From positions 1 to 8,452 of the forward strand of contig JAGDAM010000371.1 in assembly GCA_017959485.1 (NCBI GenBank): a DNA stretch of 8,452 bases. The letters run 5' to 3'. The notes below the pieces were generated by a model that was given only the letters and a program-made list of their open reading frames with translations, ran no database searches and was not told where the DNA came from. A program made the translations under genes and the position numbers. Position 1 is the first letter of the stretch, and each line of letters starts with the position of its first letter. Below, piece after piece: positions 1 to 6,980 of the stretch. The stretch is from Clostridia bacterium. GTDB taxonomy: Bacteria > Bacillota_A > Clostridia > Oscillospirales > CAG-272.

Positions 1-8
1 GATTTTTC

Positions 9-110
9 CTTCGTACGCGGTCCGAAGACTTCACAAAACGCGAAGCGTTTTACTTCACAGTCCGGCAAAGCCGGACGGCTTCACTGCCGAGCGCCGCGAG
101 GCGCGACGGC
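9..110 (-). repeat. Array of short hairpins alternating with GTGAAG
   Basis: On the minus strand GTGAAG occurs three times (84-79, 58-53, 34-29), 26 and 24 bases apart. Each copy is followed by a different small palindrome: GTCCGGC-TTT-GCCGGAC (76-60), AAAACGC-TTC-GCGTTTT (51-35) and CTTCG-9 bases-CGAAG (27-9). A further hairpin precedes the first copy: arms GCGCC/GGCGC around GCGA (91-104, plus strand) inside outer arms GCCG (86-89) and CGGC (107-110). Arm sequences differ between units while pairing is kept, and the hexamer is invariant; both are read directly. The array lies downstream of aspS. Its function is unknown to me; it could be a REP-like intergenic element or part of a longer array continuing left of the window. 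Confidence 0.75.
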
Positions 111-155
111 CTTGGCCGCCCTGCGGCGCGCGTATCAGTTAGCATTGCCCGATAT

Positions 156-193
156 TTTTTCGCCGGACGGAACTTGTTCCGCCCGGCGAAAAA
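156..193. repeat. Inverted repeat after aspS with T-tract before and A-tract after
   Basis: Arms of 18 bases (156-173 and 176-193) are complementary except at one position, where 166-167 read AC against GC; in the aspS-direction transcript this mismatch becomes a G-U pair. The central TT forces a loop of at least four bases. On either strand the T run is on the 5' side and the A run on the 3' side, so the RNA would be a long hairpin closed by U-A pairs with no U-tract after it. It begins 30 bases past the aspS stop, where a terminator would be expected, but it is not a canonical intrinsic terminator. It might protect the 3' end, or act in Rho-dependent termination; both are inference. Confidence 0.7.
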
Positions 194-222
194 TGTCTGA
201 ACGTATGAAACCGGCTTCCGCG

Positions 223-1515
223 TTAAGGATTCAGTCTGTCCGGGCCTCTGAATATGAACTCGGCTTCCTTGATCGAGATGCCGAGGAAGAGCATAGTCAG
301 ACGGTCGAGACCGAGGCCGAAGCCGCCGTGAGGCGGGCAGCCGTAGCGGAAGAACTCGGTGTAAAACTTTACGTCCTCCCCGAGGCCCTTCTCGGCGGCG
401 TTACGGCAGAGCTCCTCGTAGCGGTGTTCGCGCTGGGCACCCGAGGTGATCTCGGTGCCCTTCCAGATGAGGTCGAAGCCCTGCGGGACTCCGTCCTTTC
501 TCATGTGGTAGAAGGGACGCTTTTCGGCGTCGAAATCGGTGACGAACATGAATTCATGGCCGAAGAGTTCCTTCGAGAGCCGGTAGGTCAGATGCTCGGC
601 GTCGGTGGTGAGATCGCCCTTTTCGGAATCCGGAACGGTGTATCCGTATCTCTCCTCGATCTGCTTGTAGATCTCTGCGACCGACATGACCGGGAAGGGA
701 AGAGTCGGCACGATCACGCGGTATTCCTCGCCGTAGAGACGGACGATATCCTCGCCGTACTTCTTTTCGACGCGGGAGATCATATAGGTCAGCATCTCCT
801 CCTCGAGAGCCATAACGTCGTGAAAGTCGCGGATGTAGCTGAACTCGAGGTCGAAGCCGGTGAATTCGGTGGCGTGCTTGCGGGTGAAGGATTTCTCGGC
901 GCGGAAGACGGGAGCGCACTCGAAAACGCGCTCGAATCCGGCCGCCATAGCCATCTGCTTGTAGAACTGGGGCGACTGCGCGAGATAGGCGTTGCCGTCG
1001 AAATAGTCGAGGCGGAAGACGTCGGAGCCCGATTCGCTGGCGGCGCCGATGATCTTCTGGCTGTGGAATTCAAGAAAATCGTGATCGAGCAGCCAGTCGC
1101 GCAGGGCGGCGGTCATCTCGGTCTGGATCTTGAAGATGAGGGTGTTCTTCTCGGTCCGCAGGTCGATCCAGCGGAAGTCGAGACGGGAGTCGATCGCCGA
1201 GTCGGGCTTGATAGGCAGCGCGTCGGCGCGGGACTCGATTTCTATCGTCTTCGGGATAATCTCGATCCCGCCGAGCTTGACGTAGTCGTTGGCGACGGCC
1301 GTTCCCTCGACGGTTACTACCGAGTCGAGCGTGATGCGGTCGATCGTGTCGCAGAGTTCGGGATGCTCCTCCTTGACGACGGTGACCTGGATCTTTCCGG
1401 TGATGTCGCGGATGACGATGAAGGCCATCGTCCGCTTGTTGCGTATGTTTTCGACGAAGCCCGAGATCCGGACGTCTGTTCCCGGGACTATTTTGCCGAT
1501 GTGAATTCTTTCCAT
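223..1515 (-). CDS. aspS: Aspartate--tRNA(Asp/Asn) ligase, archaeal-type class II
   Basis: Charges tRNA-Asp, and possibly tRNA-Asn, with aspartate in the cytoplasm. The order is an N-terminal OB-fold anticodon-binding domain (about residues 13-97, with the GFVENIRNK stretch at 19-27), then a class II catalytic core: motif 1 region about 129-155, the AQSPQ loop at 179-183, motif 2 (FRAEKSFTRKH, 204-214) and motif 3 (GFGLGLDRLTM, 398-408). At 430 residues it lacks the GAD insertion domain of the roughly 590-residue bacterial AspRS, which marks the archaeal/eukaryotic-type form found in many Clostridia. Enzymes of this class are often non-discriminating and work with GatCAB amidotransferase; the sequence alone does not settle that. 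The ATG is preceded by GAAAGG (1530-1525) with 9 bases of spacing. AsnRS of similar length is the main alternative, judged less likely because motif 2 and the C-terminus look AspRS-like. Confidence 0.9.
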   Translation of the reverse strand: MERIHIGKIVPGTDVRISGFVENIRNKRTMAFIVIRDITGKIQVTVVKEEHPELCDTIDRITLDSVVTVEGTAVANDYVKLGGIEIIPKTIEIESRADALPIKPDSAIDSRLDFRWIDLRTEKNTLIFKIQTEMTAALRDWLLDHDFLEFHSQKIIGAASESGSDVFRLDYFDGNAYLAQSPQFYKQMAMAAGFERVFECAPVFRAEKSFTRKHATEFTGFDLEFSYIRDFHDVMALEEEMLTYMISRVEKKYGEDIVRLYGEEYRVIVPTLPFPVMSVAEIYKQIEERYGYTVPDSEKGDLTTDAEHLTYRLSKELFGHEFMFVTDFDAEKRPFYHMRKDGVPQGFDLIWKGTEITSGAQREHRYEELCRNAAEKGLGEDVKFYTEFFRYGCPPHGGFGLGLDRLTMLFLGISIKEAEFIFRGPDRLNP

Positions 1516-1548
1516 TGAAAAACGCCTTTCGAATCGTTAGATGATAAA

Positions 1549-1577
1549 ATTATATCACTTTAGGATATCAATGTCAA
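1549..1577 (-). promoter_or_regulatory. aspS promoter, consensus with extended -10
   Basis: On the minus strand TTGACA (1577-1572) and TATAAT (1554-1549) are separated by exactly 17 bases, with TGA directly before the -10 (extended -10). Both hexamers match the sigma-70/sigma-A consensus fully. Transcription should start near 1542, giving a leader of about 27 bases before the aspS ATG. That is too short for a T-box riboswitch, the usual control of synthetase genes in Bacillota. Confidence 0.85.
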
Positions 1578-1587
1578 GGCAATACGC

Positions 1588-1621
1588 GCCGGCTGAACGG
1601 GGAGATCCCGCCGTTTCCGGC
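1588..1621. promoter_or_regulatory. Nested inverted repeat between divergent promoters, possible operator
   Basis: Outer arms GCCGG (1588-1592) and CCGGC (1617-1621) enclose inner arms AACGG (1596-1600) and CCGTT (1611-1615) around a 10-base centre. The element lies 10 bases upstream of each neighbouring -35 (aspS at 1577, lipoprotein at 1632). Both promoters point away from it, so neither predicted transcript contains it. That suggests a DNA-level site such as an operator rather than an RNA hairpin. The pairing is seen; the regulatory role is inferred, and short GC-rich dyads do arise by chance. Confidence 0.4.
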
Positions 1622-1631
1622 CCCACGCCTC

Positions 1632-1661
1632 TTGAAATCGGGTTCGGGACTGTGATAAAAT
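1632..1661 (+). promoter_or_regulatory. Promoter of the lipoprotein gene
   Basis: TTGAAA (1632-1637) and TAAAAT (1656-1661) are separated by 18 bases, with TG one base before the -10 (extended -10). The start point would be near 1668, about 30 bases before the ATG at 1697. This promoter is a main reason for choosing that ATG over the in-frame ATG at 1541, which lies inside the divergent aspS promoter and upstream of this one. Confidence 0.75.
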
Positions 1662-1696
1662 ATAAGAGCAACAGAAACTTCTCCGGAGAAAAGCCG

Positions 1697-4027
1697 ATGA
1701 AACCAGTCACACTTAAAACCGTCGTTCGCGCTGCGGCGCTATTTTGCGCCGGCCTTCTTGTTCTGCCTCTTTGCGTCGGATGCGGAAAGGAAGAACCGCC
1801 CGCCGACACCTCCTCCGCGGAGGAGGAGACCGAGCCCGCCGCGCCCGAGCCCGTCGATATTGTAAGCGGCGGCGAGATAATCTATTCGCTCATCCGTGCC
1901 GACAGCGCGGGAGATTCGCTCAAAAGCGCCTACAAGACGCTGGCTGCCGCCTTCCGCGATAAATTCGGCTCGACGCCCGCCGGAGGCACCGACTGGGTCA
2001 AGGAAAAGCCGGAACAGGGAGAATACCGGTCGGATACGCCCGAGATACTGCTCGGCGAGACCAACCGCGTTGAGAGCCGCGAGGTCTTTTTCGGACTCGG
2101 AGAGGGCGAGTACGCAGTTCGCGCCGTGGGCTCAAAAATAGTTATCGTCGGACGCAACGAGTATCTCACCTATCTCGGCGCCCGCCGCTTCGCCGAGGAG
2201 TTTATCTCCGCGTCGGACGGCAAAACGATGTCGGTCCCGGCCGGTCTTTCGATAACCGGGAAGCCCTACGACGTCGCCGAACCCGAGCCCGATTTTCTGG
2301 AATTCGAGACGGTCGAGCCGTCGGGAGAGCCGGTCACGGCGTCCGCCGAGACCTGGCGGGCGTGCGAGATATCCTTCGTCAGCGATAAAGAATACGAAGA
2401 TCCGGTCTATACCGTAGATACCGACGTGCTGTTCAGAAACAAATCGACCGGAAAGGTCATGAAGATCCCGGCCTTCTGGGACGGAGGGCTCGACTGGAAG
2501 GTCAGATTCGCTCCTACCGAGACCGGCGAGTGGGAGTTCTACACCGTCTGTTCCGACGCCGGGAACCGCGGCCTGCATCACAGGACGGGGACCGTCGCCT
2601 GCGCCGCTTATACCGGAGATCTCGACGTTTACCGTCACGGTTTCCCGAAGACGGTGCGCGGCAAAAGCTATTTCGTGTACGACGACGGGACGCCCTTTTT
2701 CTATCTGGCGGACACTCACTGGACGCTGGCGCTCGAGGAGATCGACGGATACGGATCCGTCGAAACGCAGGGGAAGGCGGGTATCACCCGCGAATACGCC
2801 GAATCGCTCGGCATAACCTCGCAGTTCAGGTACATAATGGACTACCGCGCCGCGCAGGGGTACACCGTCATTCAGTCGCAGCCGCTCGGCTGGTGGACGA
2901 ATCCGGGGCAGAACGGCTGGTTCGCCGACGAATATCAGAACATCTTCACCTACGGCGTCAATTCGATAATGCTCGCGAAATTTCAGCAGTACGATCTCTG
3001 TTTCGATTACATCGCCGAGCTCGGGCTGGTGCATTCAAACACACAGTTCGGCTATCCGACGGCGCTCATGACCGAGTATTTCGCCGGGAAGATCACCGAT
3101 CTGCAGCTCGAAAAGCTCTGCAGATACTGGGTAGCGCGCTACGGCGCCTATCCGGTCATGTGGGCGACGACGCAGGAGGGCGACAACGACTATTACGGCG
3201 AACGCGGCGACTGCGATGCGACGCCCGAGACCAATCCCTGGCTGCTCGTTATCGATTACGTCGACAAATACGACGCATACGGACATCCTTCGACCTGCCA
3301 TCAGGAGAACGCCGCGTACACGCAGGTGAAGAATTCGGCCTTCGGTCCGAAGGAGACGCACGACTGGTACGCGGCTCAGTACAACACCGACGTATCGAAC
3401 GGACGTTCGCCCCAGTGGGAGATGCTCCGCGAGTATTACGGCAATCCCGGCTCCAAGCCGGTCGTCAACTACGAGGGCAGATACGATCATTTTTGGGTGG
3501 GCACCTTCGGCGCCCGCGTTCAGGGCTGGATTGCGTACATGAACGGCCAGGTCGGATACGGATACGGAGTGCAGCCGATCTGGAGCATCTTCTGGTCCAA
3601 CAACGCGATAGAGAACTATACAGTGTCCGACGAGAAGGAGACCTTCACGCTGGACGCCAACTGGGTCGAGGGACTTTATTCCGAGGCGGGCGAGCAGGTG
3701 ACCTTCATCAAAAAGTTTCTCTCGAATTACGAGTGGTGGAAGCTCGTGCCCTGCTTTGACTGCTCCTACTACTACAAGCCGTCGGGAGGAAACTACTCGG
3801 TCGCGACTATAGGCAGCGACCTTTATCTCGGATACTTCTGGGGAACCGGGCGGAAGCTCGGCACCTTTACCGCGATGAAGAACGGCGAGTACCTGCTTCG
3901 GTGGTTCAACTGCCGCACGGGCGAATATACCGAGCCCGAGAGGGTGACGGTCACCGACGGCCGCTTCGAGCTTCCGGCAAAACCCGACGAGGGAGACTGG
4001 GCGGTAGAGATGTCCTTCGCCGGCTGA
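1697..4027 (+). CDS. Secreted lipoprotein glycoside hydrolase, DUF5060/DUF4038 (GH140-like)
   Basis: A 776-residue surface-anchored enzyme probably acting on a glycan. The ATG follows GGAG (1685-1688) by 8 bases. Residues 1-29 form a lipoprotein signal: K2, K7, R11, a hydrophobic stretch, then C29 after L25-C-V-G, with an unusual Cys at -3. An acidic, Pro-rich linker follows (about 30-55). Residues about 60-188 resemble the alpha-glucuronidase N-terminal-like module (PEILLGETNR at 115-124, then alternating strands). Residues about 200-303 look like the DUF5060 beta domain (FWDGG at 260-264). The DUF4038 barrel spans about 314-640, with LADTHW (337-342), a QEGDND stretch (493-498) and NYEGRYD (591-597). 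The last two are my candidates for the acidic catalytic pair, by analogy with GH140 apiosidases. A small C-terminal beta domain (about 690-776) ends the protein. Substrate is unknown; apiose-containing pectin is only the family precedent. No transporter or other CAZyme lies beside it. Confidence 0.85.
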   Translation: MKPVTLKTVVRAAALFCAGLLVLPLCVGCGKEEPPADTSSAEEETEPAAPEPVDIVSGGEIIYSLIRADSAGDSLKSAYKTLAAAFRDKFGSTPAGGTDWVKEKPEQGEYRSDTPEILLGETNRVESREVFFGLGEGEYAVRAVGSKIVIVGRNEYLTYLGARRFAEEFISASDGKTMSVPAGLSITGKPYDVAEPEPDFLEFETVEPSGEPVTASAETWRACEISFVSDKEYEDPVYTVDTDVLFRNKSTGKVMKIPAFWDGGLDWKVRFAPTETGEWEFYTVCSDAGNRGLHHRTGTVACAAYTGDLDVYRHGFPKTVRGKSYFVYDDGTPFFYLADTHWTLALEEIDGYGSVETQGKAGITREYAESLGITSQFRYIMDYRAAQGYTVIQSQPLGWWTNPGQNGWFADEYQNIFTYGVNSIMLAKFQQYDLCFDYIAELGLVHSNTQFGYPTALMTEYFAGKITDLQLEKLCRYWVARYGAYPVMWATTQEGDNDYYGERGDCDATPETNPWLLVIDYVDKYDAYGHPSTCHQENAAYTQVKNSAFGPKETHDWYAAQYNTDVSNGRSPQWEMLREYYGNPGSKPVVNYEGRYDHFWVGTFGARVQGWIAYMNGQVGYGYGVQPIWSIFWSNNAIENYTVSDEKETFTLDANWVEGLYSEAGEQVTFIKKFLSNYEWWKLVPCFDCSYYYKPSGGNYSVATIGSDLYLGYFWGTGRKLGTFTAMKNGEYLLRWFNCRTGEYTEPERVTVTDGRFELPAKPDEGDWAVEMSFAG

Positions 4028-4046
4028 GCGGGTTTCAGGCAATAAT

Positions 4047-4098
4047 AAAAAGGGACTGTAACAAAAGTCTGTTTCGGCTTTTATTACAGTCCTTTTTT
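4047..4098. terminator. Bidirectional intrinsic terminator between convergent genes
   Basis: Arms at 4047-4061 and 4084-4098 pair over 15 positions with one G-U pair, including flanking A5 and T6 runs. After a C/A mismatch, a further AAAAG/CTTTT stem (4063-4067 with 4078-4082) closes a 10-base loop. Each strand ends in a T run, so it can stop the lipoprotein transcript (stop at 4027) and the opposing operon (last stop at 4108). Confidence 0.92.
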
Positions 4099-4107
4099 GA
4101 TTCAGGT

Positions 4108-4893
4108 TCAGTCGGGCAGCCCGATCAGCGCCATAACCGGGCGGTGATCGGAGATGTATACGCCGTCGACCGGTTCGTCGGGGATTGCCAGCGACTCGGA
4201 AGGATCGCAGGGCAGGTCGGTGAAGACGTAATCAATCTTGGTCATCGATTCGGGCGGGCGCTTGCCGAAGCCGTGGAAGGTCCCGCCGACCGAGACGGTC
4301 GCGTCGGTGACAGGTCTGCCGCAGGGCTCGTATGCGGTGAACATTTCGATCTCGGGATCGCCGGGAAGCGCGTTCATGTCGCCGGTGATGATGAAGGGAA
4401 GTCCTTTGCGCGAGACGTACTGGACGCATTCGACTGCACCGAGCAGCCGGGCGTTCTTCCCCTTGTGGTCAAGGTGCGTATTGAGGAAGGTAAACGGAAC
4501 GGCTCCGGCCGGTTTGAGCACAGCCGCCGAGAAGACGCGCGGGCATCTGCTCTGGTCGCCTCCGAAGGTCGATCCGGGGAGGTCGGGCGTCGCGGAAAGC
4601 CAGACCGTTTCGTATGAACGCAGTTCGAATTCGTCGCGCTTGTAGGCAATCACAGTCGATTCTCCGGTGCAGTCGGGATTGCGTCCGCAGCCGAGAACGG
4701 TATATCCCTCCGCGGAGAGGGCGTTGCCGAGCCAGCGCCGCATATTGTCGTTGACTTCCTGGAATCCGATAAGGTCGGGAGAGAAGTTGCCGATGACTTC
4801 AAGTATGCGGCCCCGGCGGTTCTGAAAATGATTGATTCCGTCGACTTCGGCTTCGACGCGCAGATTGAAGGTGAAAACCTTTAGCTTATTCAT
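4108..4893 (-). CDS. Endonuclease/exonuclease/phosphatase (EEP) family protein
   Basis: A 261-residue metal-dependent phosphoesterase-fold protein, complete for the family. The expected EEP residues are in order: N10 in FTFNLR, E46 in GFQEV, H140 in LNTHLDH, D172 and N174 in GDMNA, D221 in KIDYVF, and D249-H250 in SDHRP. This is the DNase I/exonuclease III/sphingomyelinase superfamily. The short, simple form resembles bacterial EEP-1-like proteins, whose substrate (nucleic acid, phosphosugar or phosphoinositide-like) is usually unknown. There is no signal peptide or membrane segment, so it is probably cytoplasmic. It is the last gene of the operon. Its ATG lies inside the end of the upstream membrane-protein gene (8-base overlap), and AGGAG (4908-4904) sits 10 bases before it, pointing to coupled translation. 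Confidence 0.9.
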   Translation of the reverse strand: MNKLKVFTFNLRVEAEVDGINHFQNRRGRILEVIGNFSPDLIGFQEVNDNMRRWLGNALSAEGYTVLGCGRNPDCTGESTVIAYKRDEFELRSYETVWLSATPDLPGSTFGGDQSRCPRVFSAAVLKPAGAVPFTFLNTHLDHKGKNARLLGAVECVQYVSRKGLPFIITGDMNALPGDPEIEMFTAYEPCGRPVTDATVSVGGTFHGFGKRPPESMTKIDYVFTDLPCDPSESLAIPDEPVDGVYISDHRPVMALIGLPD

Positions 4894-5938
4894 TTGCGTT
4901 GTTCTCCTTTTTTGTTTTCTTGTCAGGAAGCGTGAAGAAGAGTATTACCGCGACCGCCTCGGCGAGGATCAGGATCGCGATCCGCCCGACCGTCGAATTC
5001 ACGGGGACGTTTACCTTTCCGCCGATCAGGAAGGCAAGCAGAATCGCGAGCAAAGCGATTCCGAATCCGGTTCCTTCGTATCCAGGCAGTTTCGAGACTA
5101 TTCCGCGAAAAGCAGCGGGGGCGGCGGCCGCAGCCAGGAATACCGCGGCGGCGAAGATTAAATAATTCAATCCTCCGAGGAAAAAGAGGGGAGCGGACAG
5201 AAGCGCCGAGACCGACGAGACTATCCTTCCTCCCGCGGTGTCGCATATGACGCCGCCGGCAAACATACCCGCAAATGCGGCGGCAGCGGGCAGAATAAAG
5301 GCGAATCTGCCTTCATATTCCGCGTGCGGGGCGGCAAAGCAGACAAAACCTCCGATAAAGACCGCGACAAGGAGCATTCCCGAGGTGAAAAGCACCGGGA
5401 AGGCGTTTTCTTTCCGAACAGGACACCGCCGGTCGGTTTTTTCTCTTTTGCCGCTGCAGAGGAGAAGCACGGCGAGCGCCGCGAATATCAGAAGCGAAAC
5501 CGGGTACTGAACCGGGATCAGTCCGTCCCCGCCGAGCTTCGTTCCGAGCGCCGCTCCGGGAAGCGCGGAAGACAGGAAGATACCCATCCTCGTCAGCCCG
5601 GAAGACTGCGTCGACGCGTCTGTGCCGCCTCCGGTGAGAAAGAGAGCGCAGCCGATGCCCGACAGGACGAGCGCGAGCGTCGGACGGTTTTCCGCGACCG
5701 CCATTGCGGCGGCGCAAAGAACGAGACCGGTTCCGCCGAAAAAGCGTCCGTTGTCCCGAATTACGTCGGACAGAAAGCCGAACAGCGCGGCAAGTCCGAG
5801 CGCGAGGGCGGCTGCAAGGAGTACGTATTGCCGGTATTCATCCGATTCCGGATCGGTGACGAACCGGCAGAGGATGAACCCGCAGGAGAACCCCGCAAGC
5901 GCGTTTCCGGCAAAATAGGGAATGAAAGAGGATTTCAT
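4886..5938 (-). CDS. MFS-like 12-helix membrane protein
   Basis: A 350-residue, strongly hydrophobic protein with about 12 predicted membrane helices (roughly 5-25, 37-58, 67-82, 87-103, 117-133, 144-161, 180-201, 212-231, 239-257, 258-277, 290-306, 317-337). A charged cytoplasmic loop (about 163-178, rich in K/R) splits it in two. A motif resembling MFS motif A follows helix 2 (G54-F-L-S-D58, R61, G64-R65), and a second copy sits at the equivalent place in the other half (G228-G-V-I-C-D233, G236-G-R238). This supports a compact major-facilitator-type transporter. It is shorter than most MFS proteins (about 400 residues) and I cannot name a substrate. It starts 22 bases after the dusB stop, with only a weak ribosome site (GCAGG, about 7 bases before the ATG). 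Its stop overlaps the EEP start. The C-terminus is a charged KKTKKE tail. Confidence 0.7.
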   Translation of the reverse strand: MKSSFIPYFAGNALAGFSCGFILCRFVTDPESDEYRQYVLLAAALALGLAALFGFLSDVIRDNGRFFGGTGLVLCAAAMAVAENRPTLALVLSGIGCALFLTGGGTDASTQSSGLTRMGIFLSSALPGAALGTKLGGDGLIPVQYPVSLLIFAALAVLLLCSGKREKTDRRCPVRKENAFPVLFTSGMLLVAVFIGGFVCFAAPHAEYEGRFAFILPAAAAFAGMFAGGVICDTAGGRIVSSVSALLSAPLFFLGGLNYLIFAAAVFLAAAAAPAAFRGIVSKLPGYEGTGFGIALLAILLAFLIGGKVNVPVNSTVGRIAILILAEAVAVILFFTLPDKKTKKENNANE

Positions 5939-5960
5939 TTAGCGGCCTGCTTTCGATAGA

Positions 5961-6980
5961 TCATAGTGGATCGGAAAGAGACGAGAAGAACTCTTTTAGG
6001 ATACTTGCGACCGAGTCGGGGTCGGCGGCGCTCATAAGGTCGTGCCTCGCCGCGGCGGAGCCGCGAAGCCCCGCGAGATAGCGGGAGAGAGAAAACTTGA
6101 CTTCCGCCGTTCCCCGGCGGGCGCCTTTTTCCCCGACCGACCACTCGAGCTGGCAGAGGGCCGCGTCGAGCCGTTCTGCGTTCGTCGGGGCCGGGATGCT
6201 TTCGCCGTCGAGAGCGGCGGCAATTTCGCGGAAGATCCAGGGATTGCCGATCGCTCCGCGTCCTACGGCGATTCCGGCGCATCCGGTATCGCGGAATAGC
6301 GCGAGCGCGTCTTTCGCGGACGCGACGTCGCCGTTCCCGACAACCGGGATTCCGACTTTTTCGACCGTCCGCCGGATGACCGACGGATCGATCCCGGGCC
6401 GGTAGAACTGTTCGCGCGTTCTCGCGTGGACGACCACGGCCGACGCGCCTCCGGCTTCGGCGGCCGCCGCGCATTCGGGAGCGTTGACCGAATCCTCGTC
6501 CCATCCTGCGCGCAGTTTCACGGTTACCGGCAGCGCGGACGCCGACGAAACGGCGGAAACGATAAGGTGTATCTTTTCGGGGTCGCGCATCAGAGAGCAT
6601 CCCTCGCCGTTCGATACGACTTTGCGCACCGGGCAGCCCATATTGATATCTATCGCGCAGGGGAGCTTGCCCCGGAAGCCGCGGTATTCTCCTCGCGACG
6701 CGATCCGCGCCGCTTCCGCGAGGAATTCCGGCTCGGACCCGAAAAGCTGCAGCGCGACCGGAAGCGGTTCGTCCTCACCGATCGCGGCGAGATCGGCCGT
6801 TTTGGCCGGAGCCGACGGTCTTCCGAGCTGCTCGTAGACGAGCGCCTTTGCCGAGATCATCTCGGTAACGGCGTACTCGGCTCCGAACCTTTCGCAGATC
6901 TTCCTCATCGACCGGTCGCTGACGCCCGCCATCGGCGCGAGCATGAGCCCGTGCGGCAGGAGAGCGTTTCCGATCTTCAT
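5961..6980 (-). CDS. dusB: tRNA-dihydrouridine synthase (DusB-like)
   Basis: An FMN- and NADPH-dependent enzyme that reduces specific uridines in the tRNA D-loop to dihydrouridine. Length (339 residues) fits the family. The TIM barrel shows the Dus signatures: LAPMAGVSD (14-22, FMN binding), EMISAKAL (40-47), QLFGS (78-82), DINMGCP (111-117) with catalytic C116, KLRAGW (155-160), VHARTREQFY (184-193), GNGD (215-218) and GRGAIGNPW (240-248) for the FMN phosphate. The C-terminal helical tRNA-binding domain follows from about 265. The DusB assignment rests on the NMGCPVRKVV and TREQFY forms; other Dus subfamilies are less likely. It is second in the operon, and its ATG overlaps the stop of the SGNH hydrolase gene by four bases (ATGA). 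The family is housekeeping; its neighbours here are not. Confidence 0.93.
   Translation of the reverse strand: MKIGNALLPHGLMLAPMAGVSDRSMRKICERFGAEYAVTEMISAKALVYEQLGRPSAPAKTADLAAIGEDEPLPVALQLFGSEPEFLAEAARIASRGEYRGFRGKLPCAIDINMGCPVRKVVSNGEGCSLMRDPEKIHLIVSAVSSASALPVTVKLRAGWDEDSVNAPECAAAAEAGGASAVVVHARTREQFYRPGIDPSVIRRTVEKVGIPVVGNGDVASAKDALALFRDTGCAGIAVGRGAIGNPWIFREIAAALDGESIPAPTNAERLDAALCQLEWSVGEKGARRGTAEVKFSLSRYLAGLRGSAAARHDLMSAADPDSVASILKEFFSSLSDPL

Noticed and set aside
9..110. CRISPR array
   Set aside because: The repeated unit is only 6 bases, the intervening segments are themselves palindromes, and no cas gene is present.
112..1518. 468-codon plus-strand open frame antisense to aspS
   Set aside because: It mirrors aspS codons, has no ribosome site or family-like sequence, and its low-complexity acidic/valine-rich translation is typical of a GC-rich antisense shadow.
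1541..1696. 52-codon N-terminal extension of the lipoprotein from the ATG at 1541
   Set aside because: It would start inside the aspS promoter, precede the gene's own promoter, lack a ribosome site and bury the lipoprotein signal peptide.
1516..1696. T-box or other riboswitch ahead of aspS or the lipoprotein gene
   Set aside because: Both predicted leaders are about 30 bases, too short, and no T-box sequence is seen.
2530..3759. 409-codon plus-strand frame inside the lipoprotein gene
   Set aside because: Arginine-rich out-of-frame translation over a region encoding conserved DUF4038 motifs in the other frame.
2132..4042. Two adjacent minus-strand open frames (300 and 335 codons) antisense to the lipoprotein gene
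   Set aside because: They lie in the same antisense frame, recognised protein motifs exist only on the plus strand, and no promoter or Shine-Dalgarno is seen; codon bias explains them.
5935..6600. 221-codon minus-strand frame overlapping dusB
   Set aside because: Arginine-rich out-of-frame shadow of the clearly recognisable dusB coding sequence.
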